From assembly GCF_964340395.1 (NCBI RefSeq), contig NC_135553.1, forward strand, positions 10,526,001-10,590,000: 64,000 nt of DNA. Direction: 5' to 3'. The position numbers and the translations under genes were made by a program. Shown here piece by piece: positions 1-24,055 of the stretch. This DNA comes from Glandiceps talaboti (Eukaryota; Hemichordata; Enteropneusta; Spengelidae). The notes under the pieces are model-generated. The model ran no database searches and was not told where the DNA came from. It was given only the letters and a program-made list of their open reading frames with translations. The first letter of the stretch is position 1, and every line of letters begins with the position of its first letter.

Positions 1-2668
1 AACATGTACATGTAGATAGCCATGCACTTGAGCAACTTGTATGCTTCCAAAGAAAAAGAAGAAGACATTTATTTGACTACAGAAAATAATTTCAGAGAGT
101 TGCAGGTTAACACCCATCTGGACAGGATGACAATGAATGCATCGTAATTTGTTACTGTTCTTTCTCTTTCTTTTACTGCCATACATCTTTTAATATGAGG
201 TGACATTTATATGACTGCCAACAGACTTTATTGTAAAACTATCAGGAAAAAGAACTGAGAACTTGATATGCAACTAGTCTGATGTTGCGTGCTGTGTTCA
301 CCCAATACAGCAATTCAAGTGGCAACTAAAGAGAGTTTTTGAAAATATACAACAATTTGAAGATTCCCTAGATGTCTATAATTACTTTGAGACAGATTTA
401 TCATTTTGGGTCAATTGTCACCTGTGATGATTTTTACTGAATTGTTAATGCTATACATGTGCAAATTGTACATCTGAACAATACTTAATGATTCGTATTT
501 GCCTCTACTGTATTTAGCCTCACTTCATCAAACATACACTGCTTGTGGGTTTTCGCTACATTTACCAGTCTGTTCACTAAATTGTCTAATACCCAACTGG
601 CCTTGTATTAACATTCATTGAATTCATGTATCTTACCATTCACTTCACTACTCCTTGATGAGTCTTCATTGAAATCTGAACGGTCTCACTCAGTTCTATT
701 GCCACTCTGTTAACAGCTCATTACGCGAGGTCAACAAAAAGAAAATTGAAAGACCTCTCTGTTAATAGTCTTATCTCCAGTTTCTGACATGGCCCAGGGC
801 TTTGATAGAACTCTGACTAGGGACTCCACATCTCAAGAATTGCATGGATTCTAAAACACTCTTAATGCATGTAAATGTTACTATTAACAACATTTTCAGA
901 TTGATAGAGAGGGATATGACTTTCCAGTAGTCTGTCAATATATCAAAAACTATGACATTATTTTAAATTAGTGTTTTTTCCTGATGATTATGTTAGCTAA
1001 AATTTACCTTAAGGCATATACCGCAGGGACTGATTTATTTGAAAATTAAAGTGGCTTGAATTATCAAACCATTTTTAAAAAATAATTGCTAAATATTGGT
1101 AATACACCAGCTAATTGTTTTCTCGGAAACCATCACTCTATTAATTTCTTATAGCATAAACAAAGTGCTATAGCATAAAGTGTTTGGTGGTCATAGCAAA
1201 GTATGACATTGTTACATTTTTTTTTCTCAAATTCAAAAAGAATTTATGGTAACCTGTCATTTCTTTCCTTGATATTAACTGAGAGAGAAACAGTTGCCAT
1301 TACTTTGTGAAAGAAAACTCATTCTCATTTAATTTAAAGAACCATACTAAGTTTTTTTATTCAGAAATAATACATTTTGTAAACACAAGTCATAAATTCA
1401 ACCTGTCTATAGGGACAAAAATATGAAAGAAAGTCATCCCCTGAACAATCTTTGTTTTGTATAGCATTGATGTCTGGAGAGAGGCTAGATAATACCAGGT
1501 AGTATGTATAAAGAAAATATGTGTACAAGCTTGATAACTTGAATTTCAACTATTAAGTTGAAATTCAATGTTTTGAAAATTCTTGATGTACATACAATAA
1601 ATGATTCCAAAAACATATAGCTCTTCTCATGGTAATATGGCAGTTATCTGAAGCAATGTTTTTGCTAAATACAGAATGATGGAGTAATGAGGTAAAATCT
1701 ACCTGAGTTCCCCCAAGTATTTCACTGGGGGTTCCCACATACAATTGCTGTAGTACAATGTATAATGTATGTGAAACTATGCCAGCTTTTCTACAATTGC
1801 CTAACAAGGGTTTAATACCGAGTCGTGGCAAAAACAGTGATTCAGAAGTGTATATGTAAGAACAGCTGTTGAATTAATGTTAACCCAGACATACTGTACC
1901 ATGGATATACGCTGACAATTTCAAACTAATCTTGGATAACGTGCCTTGCCCTTGGAAAGTTTCACCATACTAGACATGATAATCCCACAGTTATTAATCT
2001 TTGATGAAATCAGTTTATGGCACTCTGTAAAATGTCGCATGCATTTATACACCTACTCCATTTGTCAGCCATTGATATTTTGTAGAATCTATGTCATATC
2101 ATCTGTAGGTGTATAAAAATCCTTCTTTAAAGTACATCATGTTTTCCACTACAGGCTAATGTCTGAAATATTAAAACTAAGAAAAAAAGAGTTAAGAAAA
2201 AAACTGTCTGGTTTCATGTTAAATTCAAACTATCATGTGGACACAAATGTGTGTCAAAAATCTTTCAGCAAGAATGACCCAGTAAATCTTTACTTGCAGT
2301 GACAAAGTTGGGAGTCAAAGTCTGTGCTTTAAAGTGTATCACGAAGGAAAGGGCTTGGAAACTGTCTTTATTCATGCTGTAAATATTTAGAAATCACAGT
2401 CGTATATAAGTCAGAAGTAGTACTTGAATTGAGATGGCTACATTTATTTGTTGACAGTGTTCTCCCCACTATAGTAGTAAAGCACACTATAAGTACTGTC
2501 CTGGCTACTATGCTTGGCGGCTTTCTTTCATTCTTCAAATTGGTGTTGTACCATCCTTGAGAAAGGTCGATCCTTCCAGTATTGTAATTTAAATATGACT
2601 TTAACATGAAGAGAAATGACTGAATCCAATTTCCATTTGTGTATGTGATGAATAGAAGTAGTTAAGAA

Positions 2669-2850
2669 AGATGTTCTTCAGTGCTCAAGACATGCATATA
2701 TTATGCAAATTTTTTGCAGATCTTTGCACTATTAATTTGCAAATTATTCTGCAATTATTAGAGGCATTCTTCAGTATTCAAGACATGCATATATTATTAT
2801 GCCAATCATTTTGCAGATTAGTGCACTATTACTAGTATGCAAATCATTCT
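2669..2850. repeat. Imperfect direct duplication, ~97-bp spacing
   Basis: The words ttcttcagt-tcaagacatgcatatatta, a ttttgcagat motif and gcactatta recur in the same order in two adjacent copies. AT-rich, noncoding. Confidence 0.65.
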
Positions 2851-5800
2851 TCACATTGGCTGGTGTCCTTGTGATCTATCCTGGGAACACACACTGGTAG
2901 TGTAATATATGACTTACGAAATCATGATAAGATTTGACCCATGTGAGAACAATAGTAAATGAACACTATCAAAATGGGTTAGTTAGATGTATCGGTACTA
3001 ATGTAAGTTGACAGACAATGTCTGCAATTTTCCAGTAAAATCCACTTTGGGAAATTTCATTTCAGTAGAAAACATGTTATGTTTGCCAAGATTGTATTAA
3101 ATGAAGTTAGTCATTTGAACACCTGAGGAGGCTAATGTCAGTGTCAATTGCCACTACTTAGATATCTTATCAGTTCATTGAATAATCGCATTCACAACTA
3201 GTATCCAAGTTTACGCTCAGTAACTCTCATGATTGCAGTACGTGATAGTTTGTGTATATGTATCTCATTTGTATACCGAGTGTTAGTAAAAGGTGACTTT
3301 AAAATTTCTGCATCGGCAAGCTTCCCAACTTCCAATTCTAATGATTTCATCAGTTTTAGGAATATATGATAGGTATACTTATAATTGTAATTGTATACAT
3401 ACTATCTAAGGTTTAAACTTAAATGTGAGACAGGGGTATAAAAGGCCCCCTAACTTCATGGATTAATGTCAAACTTGAATGTGTACAGTGAACAATACAG
3501 CAATTCCTCTATGAAAATCCTTGCCAACAATGAGCAATTTGTGATTTTGTTAATAAATTTGGTATGTGTGGATATGTGACTGTGAATGTCTTGGGAATGT
3601 GTGTGTTGTTACAGAGAGTCGATATTTATACATGGTATATACAATTTTGGACAAAACATGATCAGACTGAGGTTTGCACTGAAAAGTAGTTACTATTCAT
3701 TACAAGTACTCTTAATTATTCAAGATTAGGATGTCAAAGGTGCAAAAATGACAACCACATGGGTGGCCAGCTCTGCCTTTAATTTCTACATGTACGTTTA
3801 TAAGCTTTCCTCACTGAGCTCAACCGTTTCAATTCCTATTTTTGCACTTGAATGTATATAGACCATTGGCCATGCACCGAAAGTCACGATGCGTCTGTTT
3901 GGTAATTGGTTGATCTAATAGCCTTTTTATAATGGATATGCAAGGGTACCTGTACTTAAATCTATGTTTCTCATCATAATACCGTACATTGATGGGTAAA
4001 TCGGTCGGTTAAACATAAAAAAAGAGTGTATGTGTACATGTTGGTGATACTTTCATTTCATAATCATACTTTAATATTGTGAATGACTTTGAAATAACAA
4101 TAATAATAGGTTTGTTAAGAATGATGCCATAAAACAGGCCGTGGTTTGCGATGATGTTAAAGTCAGAAGGAAGCTTTTGAACCATTTGTGCCCAAATACA
4201 GCCCATAAATGATCATTTTCGCTCAGATAGGTGCTCAAAGGGTCGCCATCGCACAGTCAGTGATGTTGTGTATTTTTTTTAGAATTCTGCCATAGAGGGC
4301 GTGAATTATTTTTTATTATTCGCCAGATTGTTGAAATAAAGGGGCATGAGAATCTTGGTTAAATTAAGTACATATACAGCCACATTAAGCAGGTCTTTGA
4401 AATATTGCAATTTCTTGAAACCAAAGTAAAATTTCCACAACTGCAATTCTCTATTTTATCCATAATTGTCAAAGTTGATGGCAGCATGATATGACAAAAG
4501 ACATCTTCCAAGATCAATGTCGTCACTATGACAAGATAATGTCTACAATGCGACGAGGTCATCAACCTGACTCTCCTCATCTGAACGCAATACAGTTATT
4601 TGGTTTCGATCAATATGGCCAGTCAGTATATGATACTGTACAGTTGTGTTTTGATACTGGAGGGGAGCAGTAGGCATGTGGAGAGGTTACATAGCTGCAT
4701 AGTGTGGTCAGTGTAATTTTACAGTGAAAACCATTTACTATTTTCATCCAGAATGAATTACAGCCATTTGTATATATATCAGTATAACATTCAATAACCC
4801 AGTTTCGATGATCATTTCACTGTCTGTTATCATATAATGCATTGAGTTACAGATGGTATTGGCATGAATAGATGAGCTGAGTGACACTGTCAATTATCTA
4901 TGTTAAAACGCAGCAGTTGTCCATTTCACAAAAGCACGTCTTGGGATCCCGTACTAAGAAAACCTGTCCAGTATAAACTACAACACTTTGTTTCTGACCA
5001 GAATTCACATGATTCGACCAAATAATTTCTCCCTCTAAGTGAATACTAACATACAAATTCAATGTTGTGGCTGGAACTTTTTAGAACGTAGTGAGTGCGA
5101 TGCTACATACTTTGTTTGTCAACAAACATAAAGCAAACCACTCAGACATACGTATCGGACGTTCGCACTGAATGTTAATAACTTTTTATCATATTTTCCA
5201 TGGATCCTTCCGTAACTCATTTCTGTACATTATACACAAGGTATAACTACCGTACACGAGGTATAATCTGTTGAAGTTCAAACAAATCCATGGTCAGCAG
5301 CCAGTGAAAGTTGGTAGAATCTGTTAAAAGTAGTATGCATGCTGTTACTGTTTATATCATTAACTAAATAAAGAGCCCACACAGTGTAAGTGATGTCTGT
5401 GTGTCATCTTTATGGTGTCTATCTCAACATGAAACCTTGTGATCTGGTTCACTGATCTTGATAGTTCATTTAAATAGCTTTACCTCGCTTTAGGGAAAAG
5501 CACTGTAATCCTTGAATTTAGCATTCTCACCCTCTCATAGCTGAATGCACTGAAATTTTGAAACACTAAGGAGTAAATAAATAGCAGTACCTGATTTCTA
5601 GTAAGTATATACATGTAGAAATGGAAGAGAAAATGGAAGCATTGCCGCCAAGTAGCAACATTTTTAATAAGACTGAAACAGTGAATGTTTCTTTCTTCTT
5701 AGCTACAGTTCCTGTTTGCAACCTAAATTCATTGATTCAAATCACATTTTGGATTCTATGTAGGTGGACAACTTTTAATAAAGCCATTGAGTTTGCTCCT

Positions 5801-5928
5801 ATTTAGTTCAGGCTGAACTGCTGCTAGTCAGAATCATCAAAATGTCATTGAACTGAGGTGGGAGGAGAACATACGACAAACTCATCAAAGATAAGATTCC
5901 CAGCTTAAGGCACCCGTTGTGGATACAG

Positions 5929-6080
5929 ATTAAAATTAGATGTTAAAAACAGTTGTCGGGCTGAGGTATAGAAAAAGTTGGTTCAGAACAAAAGAACAAT
6001 CTTATCCTACATATCTTTTGTCCTTACGGTTACACTGATGGAATAATGGGAGAACCTGGAATTGAAACCCTCGTCTTTAA
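5929..6080 (+). repeat. Dispersed repeat, copy 1
   Basis: Matches 48270-48430 in the same orientation. Shared words include gattaaaattagatg/tgttaaaaacagttgt, caaaagaac and aacctgg-ttgaaacccc-cttta. Family unknown. Confidence 0.55.
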
Positions 6081-6111
6081 CTCAAAAGAACCACAGTCTT
6101 CTAAGACTCAC

Positions 6112-6283
6112 AAAATATTGATCATCTCCATTGTAACCAAAATCAGCACTTTGTCAAAAATATTATTCAAAAGTTGAAAATTATGAATAAAATGTTGTAT
6201 TGTAAAATATTGATTAGCTCTGTCGTAACCAACCATCAGCACTTTGTCAAAATATTATTCAAAGTTGAAAATTATGAATAACA
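6112..6283. repeat. Tandem duplication, ~91 bp x 2
   Basis: The segment atcagcactttgtcaaaa, attattcaaa, agttgaaaattatgaataa is repeated once with few changes. Confidence 0.75.
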
Positions 6284-6654
6284 TTCCTATCAGTTTTGGG
6301 GCATATTACAACACTTGGAGGCAAACCAAGATAAACATGTCACAGTGTCTTTGAAGGCCATAGCTGCCTCAAGTATACATTGTACTCCTATAATCTTTTG
6401 ACATTGTGACATTTTCAGTACAGGATACGATTCACGATTTTCAGTACAGGGGATATGTTTCCCACTGTTATCATAAAATATGAGCATTGTGACATTTCTT
6501 ACTGGGTATAAACCTCCCACCTGGGACTCCCTCTCCCAGTAAATCAATATATATTGCTTATAGGTAAATTGCATAATTGGAAACTTTATGCTGTTATACT
6601 CAGCTAAGATGTCGTGTGTCTTTTGAATATTTTGTTTTGTTCCTTGGATAAGTA

Positions 6655-6750
6655 GTGCAAACTAGTTGGGTTCGGTTGATGGCCAAGCATTAGGTTGTTT
6701 GCCTTTTATCACTGCAGTCTGGGTTCAAACCTACCAAGCACTAACTAGGT
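6655..6750 (+). mobile_element. tRNA-derived SINE head (partial)
   Basis: Contains a tRNA-like A-box region (atggccaagcattaggt) and a B box (gggttcaaacctacc) about 45 bases apart. These are internal RNA polymerase III promoter elements of a Leu/Ser-type tRNA ancestor. There is no intact tRNA fold, so it is read as a SINE remnant. Confidence 0.5.
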
Positions 6751-8526
6751 TTGATTGAATTAACCAGTGCTGTACTGTGTACATTGTCATAACCAATATG
6801 TATTGAATAAAATATCATCAGTTTGCATTTCCCACCTCCTCAATTTTGCTTTTTCATATTGCTATTTCACTCTTTCACAAAAAAAATGGTATTTACATTA
6901 ATAGCATATATGTACATGTAAGCCCCCACGGATCAAGGACCTTTCATGACCCCAATTTTTGAAACCTTGAGGAAGGTCAATTGAAACTCAATTATTTAAG
7001 TGACATTTCATGGTCTGACTCAGAGGTCAGAGGTCAGATGCCTATGTCATCAATTAGAGCCAGGAAATATTGTAAAGTGACAGTGATAATAACAACTTGC
7101 ATTTAGGAACCCCGTTTGTTGTGTCACTTCAGAGAACTCTAGACTAAGTTGTGGGGGCTAGGCTTCTTCCATCGCAATCCCTATGCTGACTATTCCTGAT
7201 GGTGAACATCCTTGGTATTGTTGGAGAATTTAATTGGGAAGATAACCCACTGTAAAGCCATAAAAGATGGCATCCAAGTTGCAGATATTTTAAAAGGAAA
7301 ATCCAAAGTGGGGTAATTTGTTTTATTTCTTGGACAAAACTGTGCCTGGAATGAGTAACTCAATTGGTGGTATCATTTTGAAGAGTGAAGCTGTTATTTC
7401 GTGTGTTCAATTTTTCTTGCAAAATCAAATTTGTGCTCAACTCATTTCTCAACATTTGATACCGCAAATATTTTGTGTTGCTGTGCACGGAAATGACAAA
7501 AGGCAGAATCTAGCAATCTAAGTCACACAAGCGAGACTAACAGAACACATGCTGTTGAAAGCCAACCTCAGTGACCACTATTATTAATCTGGCTGACATC
7601 TAAATACTTTAATCATAACTGTAGAAGCCATTTTTCCCTGGGCAAAATTAGTCAAACTTTCAAAAAATTCTTGGTTTCTCTAAAATATTTCCATACTTCT
7701 CCTTTATTTTAGACTCAAAGTATCAAAATAATCCTTTACAAGAAAATGGTGTTGAAATTTTTATTTAAAAGTGATGTGTTTACGAAAACGAATTTTTTTT
7801 TATTGAATGGATATGACAACGTGATTGCAGTTCATGTAACAGTAAAAGTGCAGACCTCTGGAGAGATATCCACATAAGCAGAGCAAGTAATTACCAATGC
7901 AGTCTGTATAAACGCAATTTTGAATTCTGCACTGAGTCAACTTTCCTGATTAAATTTCACCTCAATTTAATCTCTTCAACTTGTGCCACGTTTATCTGCC
8001 ATGATTATCCCAAAGTCAGCTGACCAAATTGAAATAATTGAGTCTGAAGATGAGATTGTCTTTTCATTTTATAAGCTTGTCTTTGCCAACGTTTGAAAAG
8101 TAAACCGTCGTGACATATCAATGTACGTCATTCTACGATGTCTAGTTAATGATTTGACTCAACAATAAAATGCATTCTAAAGATGTGAACTTTTTAATTC
8201 AAATAAAGTCTTTTAGACAGTTATTGCTTCTTGAGTAGAAGATGATCTATGCCAGCTATCTCACCTTAGTTTTTCTGTGCTGTTTTTTCTGAGGATTATT
8301 TTGACATACTCTCTCTTCAGTTTTTCTGATATTCTGCACTGGTTTGAATGTTATTTTGACAGACTTCTACCTAGTGATACTTTCTACTTCAGAAGTGAGA
8401 TAGATTTTTTGTGATTTATATAATTGTTTAGTAGTAAAATTGAAATAAAGTAATTTTAACGAAAGACAGCAATCAAATGATATTTTTTTGTGTAATTAAG
8501 CACACAGAGATTTGTTTTATAATAAT

Positions 8527-8697
8527 TCACACAGACACAGATACATACACACATACATACATATATACATACATACATACATACATACATACATACATAC
8601 ATACCTACGTACGTACGTACGTACGTACGTACATACATACATACATACATACATACATACATACATACATACATACATACATACAGACGGAAAGACA
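8527..8697. repeat. (ACAT)n microsatellite with (ACGT)n core
   Basis: A long tetranucleotide run whose centre (8606-8632) switches to self-complementary ACGT units. Open frames on both strands here are low-complexity artefacts. Confidence 0.95.
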
Positions 8698-11309
8698 GAC
8701 AGACCGCAAATAGAAGTTTTAGACATGTACTCATATGCACATCAAGTATTCAATCTTTTCAAGCGCTCAGTCTAAGAGAAAATTACATAAATGTAACTTA
8801 AAGGAAGGAAAAAACATTGTCAGATTTCAGGAAATGAGATTGAAAAAACAACAACAACCAAACATTGTTCTGATGTTCTATAACTTAGTGTAGGTCTCAA
8901 CTGGTACCCGGAAGTACCACAAGCACTCCACAATACTACAAGCAGACACTTTTGAGAGCATATTATCTGTTAATATGATTAGGAAGATAGACAAAATGTT
9001 AAAAGACAGGAAAACGTGTAGACTTTTTTCATCCCTCTGTAAAAAATAACCACAAACATACATGTGTACATCATCAAACACACTGGGTATTTCATCCATG
9101 AGAGAGAGCATAGACCCAGGATTGACCTGTGATGCAGATAAAAGAAAGTTTTGTTGAATTCTAACATTTTGTTCCTAGTAAAGAATGCATGGCTGTTGGA
9201 AATAAATCAATTCAAAGATTTTCAATCTTTTGAAGTAGTACCTAAAGGTTTTTTCTGAATTGAAATACAAGTAGCGTGAATACGACATGATAGAGTACTT
9301 GTTGTAAGTCTGACTGTGTTCTTGTACCATATGCTATCCATTCTTTGATCGATCCTTGTATGTATTGGAACTATAGTTCTTATACAAATTCTAAAGTGCC
9401 GTTTAAATCTTCAACCGTACACCATACTATTGAACAGATGTCATACTTTTACACGTTTTCATGATTGCCTTTGAGGACTGACATTTTTAACAACCATTAA
9501 AAAAGATTGGTCTAGTAGACACCTATTGACTCAAATCAATTTCTGTGCAAGATTAAATATTTTCTGAAGAAATTCAAGGCATTTTATGTCACCATGGAGA
9601 TAGGCCAACAGACAGGCAGACACTCTCCCACCTACAATCAAAAGTTGGTAGTTGAAGATAGGAAGTTCTTATCCATACATCTTTTAGATACGTATATAGA
9701 ACAGAGGCTCTTTTTATCTAGCGATAATTTAAAAGATTCAACATAATTGCTGTCTCATCAAAAATGTATCAAATTATGAGATTTGAGACTTATCGTTTCA
9801 TCTGTCTCACAACCAACTTTTATAGCTTGAACAGCTGAGTCCTAATGTGATTGAAATTAATAGTAAAATTCTTATCAGATGGACAGATATTAGATACCTT
9901 TTTGAAATTGTCCTGTGCATTTAAAAGATGAAAAGATGAGATACAAATTATGATAGATGTGGGGAAGGTTTTTCCTGATGTCCATGTGTAATTTTGTACG
10001 TTCTATTGTCATGTAATACTGCCTGTAAACAAGGAAAACATGATCCTGTGATTGCACATGTTGTTGACAACCTATAAAACAAGAATGTTGAATTTCGTAC
10101 ATCAACAAATCTTTATATAGTTATCATTAGGGAAAGAAATACCAAATTTTAAAACTGTAATAAAAAGTAAAAATAACTATAAAAATTTAATGTTTGTTGT
10201 GAAATTGTTCATCGGTGATGTTTCGGGTCTACATGATGTAATAGATTGTGTCTAGATAAGATAGTGATTGGATTAGATTTATAAATACCACCACACCATT
10301 AGCTATGTATTGTAACTTAGTATAATACTGTATCTCCAAACCAGCAATAGTGTCAATGCTGCCAGAGCTGATACATATTTGACACGGCAATCACACAATT
10401 TGAGGTTTATTACACCGCTGTCATTACAAGTATGAATCTGATGTTTGACATTTGCAAGAGTCGAGATGGAAGTGCTTAGTATACTTTCTGACATCCACCA
10501 CAAAAATTTACAGAAAATTGATGTGAGGTCTTTACCAAAGCATCAGAGGTAGTTCTACTTTTGACATAAATACACAAAGTTACAAGTTGCATCATTGTCA
10601 GTAAAATGTTGATTGTATCGTAGCTGTGGCTGCTTTCTTGATATAAATGTGTAACTATTGACACTTCCCTGACCAAGTCATGATATTCCTAATTTCAAAT
10701 CAAAACATTCATGACTTTTTTGTATCATAGTTCAATACTGTACACATGCCATATGAGTTTCAAACATCAGTATATCTTACAAATGATAAATCCGTCCATC
10801 TGGATTGTATAAAAAGATGAAAGGTTGACAACAACTGGAGACTTGTATTAAACTATTTCCAAATGGTTAACTGTTGTATACTTTGTGAATGCTCGTAGTA
10901 CTTTACAATTGGAAGAGGTCCAGCTATTCGGAAGCAAAACTTTACGAAAAATTCACGCAAACTAGAAAAAGCCTGTGGGCATGCAACAACTTCTAGTCTG
11001 CTCTCCATTTTCATCTAAAAGTGATAAACATGGCATTCCTGCGTGTTTACAGGAAATTACTCGTGTTCTGATACTAAACAGGTCACAACCTGGATATCTG
11101 TATGTGTTTGTAACATAGTCTTGATTGTATTCAGGTTATTAGGCTGAGGGTTCTTCAGAGTCCAGTTCTGTGTGTCTCTATTAGACTGAACTTTGTTGTT
11201 GTAAAACTTTTCAAATCATGTATTCAGGTTATAGGCAGAATTTCTTCAGAGTCCAGTTCTCACATGACAGCACATCATTTCCTACTATAATTGTGCCTTA
11301 AACTCTAAA

Positions 11310-11316
11310 TTGGAGG

Positions 11317-11382
<66 letters not shown>

Positions 11383-11391
11383 CAGACAGAC

Positions 11392-11426
<35 letters not shown>

Positions 11427-11535
11427 GACAGAGACAGAGAGACAGAGAGAGAAAGAGAAACAGACAGACAGACAGACAGACAGACAGGCAGACAGAGTTA
11501 GAGAGAGGGAGACAGAGACAGAGGCAGAGACAAAA
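11310..11535. repeat. (GA)n / (GACA)n purine-rich microsatellite
   Basis: A pure GA run followed by alternating GACA and GAGA blocks. Confidence 0.95.
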
Positions 11536-12180
11536 ACAGAGTGAACACATCATTTCCAATGTTTATATATGCCCACTACTAAAATGAGGTATTCACTAGT
11601 TAAAATGCATGCAATCTTCTATCAGTTTCCCAGCATATACATATCAGTCCAACTATGTTTGAAACAAAAATAGAATGAAACAAACTATGTCCTGTATGTA
11701 AACATGAAAGGCGATGTGAACTATATAGCAATTCAAAACATCTCTTATCATGGATATTTATAGGTAACTGTAAGTGAAAATAGAAAATCTGTTAGTCATA
11801 ACAAATCTATGGAGTAATGCAACCATTACTTATTAAAATTTAGGGGATTGTGAAATATTTTGAAAATTTTAAATCTAGATATTAGACGTTTTATTTGCAA
11901 TATTTGAGGGAAATCAAAACAAAACATTAACACGAAAAATAGCTGTGTGAAAAGTAATAGGCATTTTGAAGTAATGTTTTTGGAAGATTTCTCTGAATGG
12001 ACTAGTGAGGGCGCTGTTCATTATGATTTGAGTTCGTGGAAAGAAATACAGACTTTACGGGATGCATGTCAAATTTATTATTCTATGTGAGAAAACACTT
12101 AAGAATTTTTTATTATTTAATTAGTTGATTAAATTTCAAAAGCAATGCTTAATGTTTCTTTTCTTTTTTCACTATTACAG

Positions 12181-22565
<10,385 letters not shown>

Positions 22566-22689
22566 TGAATGGTGACAATGTTGTCTGCAAGATGTGTATA
22601 TATATGAGGAATATGACTGCCATGTGTCTGTTAGAACAGTGCAAATCTGTGCTAAGCAGCTGTTTGGATTCAGAATCTTTTAGCATGTC

Positions 22690-22985
22690 ATATTATCTAT
22701 GGCAACATTGGAAATCTGTCAGATGACAAGTACCCATGGCAACACTGAAAGTCTGTCACCATGCAAAGTAGCCATTGCGAAAATGCAGTATCCTGTATAT
22801 CGTATCATGTAACCATGGCCATGTGAAGTCTGCTGGCATGCTAAGTAACCATAGCAACAGTCAAAATCTGTCACCAATGCAAAGTAGTCATGGCTAGTCT
22901 ACCCATGGCAATAGGAAAGTCTGGTGCCATGCCGTGTATCCATGGCGACAATGAAAACTTGTCAACATGGAGAGTGTTCACCATA
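22690..22985 (+). repeat. Degenerate short tandem repeat in XYLT 3' region, X-box-like
   Basis: A word of about 38-46 bp containing accatggcaac followed by gtctgtcaccatgcaaa recurs about seven times with drift. One copy, gtaaccatagcaac at 22845-22858, fits the RFX-factor X-box consensus exactly, and gtacccatggcaac at 22730 is one base off. The repetition itself is visible; any binding is inference. Confidence 0.6.
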
Positions 22986-24049
22986 AGGAATCTACAGCAA
23001 CTCAGTGTCCAGATTACAGAGACATGTATCCATGTGTCGAATGAGATGAACCCATGAGGATCAAGAAAATGCATCACCACCCACCTCTCTGATTGCAGGT
23101 TTCCATTACTGTTACCAAGGTTACCAAGCCATGAATATTTGAAGATTAATAGTGATCATGCATGATAGTGAACATGACTGAACATGGTAACAGAGGGTGA
23201 CTGTCGACAATCTGAAGTCCATTCCATGGATAAAAATGTAAGAATATGCAAGATGAACACATTTACTGTTAAAAACAAAAGGCATTTGCATGTAGATATG
23301 TACACCACAGAGGGCGCTAAACAAACTTTTACATAGTTTTACTTGAGGGTAGTTTCTTCCTCAAGCTCTATTGGTATCCTCAGTTGTCAAAATTACAAAA
23401 CATTGACAAAACCTGTAAGAAACAAGGTCAAAGGTCACAGACAATGTAATAATTAGGTGTAAATAACACAGGGCCAGTACAAAGTTGTTAATATATTTGA
23501 TGATATCAATTGAAAGTTTAACTCATTTCCATACGTAATATTTTGACATAGGATGCTCACTTAAACCACTTCTTCACCCAGCAATGAAAATATTTCACCC
23601 AAAATACCCTATCAATTTACATGGAAACCAAAAGACTGTCTGAGATTCAGAGTCAGTTGAAGGAGAAGAAAACATCTTCTGAACTGTTTGAAGTCGTCAC
23701 AGTAAAATGAAAGGTATATATTTAAAGTTTTAAACTTACTGCCACTTTTTTGTAATCCTAAATGTAATTTTTAATACTTTGGTTGGATATATCTATTGAC
23801 ATACAGGTAGTGTAAGATACAGCCTATTGGTCGCAAATTCCTGCGTTGATATCACCGAGACAGTTTCAACCAGGAGTTTCTCTGTATGATGCATCATGTA
23901 CAAGAAGCAAAAATAACAAATTCCCTCTGTTTGACTCGCTTCCCATCCATCATGCTGATGCACTATGATCACCTCTGCGAACAGTGCTGACTGAAATGTG
24001 GTGTATGTGTTTAGGTCAAAGGTCAAAGCAGGTTGTCATGGTTTCATAC

Positions 24050-24055
24050 AATAAA
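24050..24055 (+). terminator. Candidate XYLT poly(A) signal
   Basis: This is the first AATAAA downstream of the XYLT stop codon on +, implying a 3' untranslated region of about 1.5 kb. There is no transcript support, and a variant signal could be used instead. Confidence 0.3.

Larger units (their letters stand above)
1..12180. other. No recognised gene; upstream or first-intron region of XYLT
   Basis: I see no exon with recognisable protein similarity on either strand. All open frames here are short and low in complexity or unremarkable. The region ends in a 3' splice site at 12179-12180, so part or all of it is probably the intron upstream of the first visible xylosyltransferase exon. It holds a duplicated ~95-bp segment (2669-2850), a dispersed repeat copy (5929-6080), an adjacent tandem duplication (6112-6283), a tRNA-like SINE head (6655-6750), an (ACAT)/(ACGT) microsatellite (8527-8697) and a (GA)/(GACA) tract (11310-11535). 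Confidence 0.6.

Noticed and set aside
8456-8775. Overlapping 69-94 codon frames on both strands
   Set aside because: These are translations of a tetranucleotide microsatellite with no real protein composition.
12145-12180. ATG at 12145 as the XYLT start codon
   Set aside because: It lies in a pyrimidine-rich 3' splice region ending in CAG at 12180. The encoded LNVSFLFSLLQ has no family match, and the conserved membrane anchor must come from an upstream exon.
1-12180. A hidden first XYLT exon with a membrane anchor
   Set aside because: I searched + frames for a Met followed by a basic stretch and a hydrophobic span ending in GT. None was convincing, so none is annotated.
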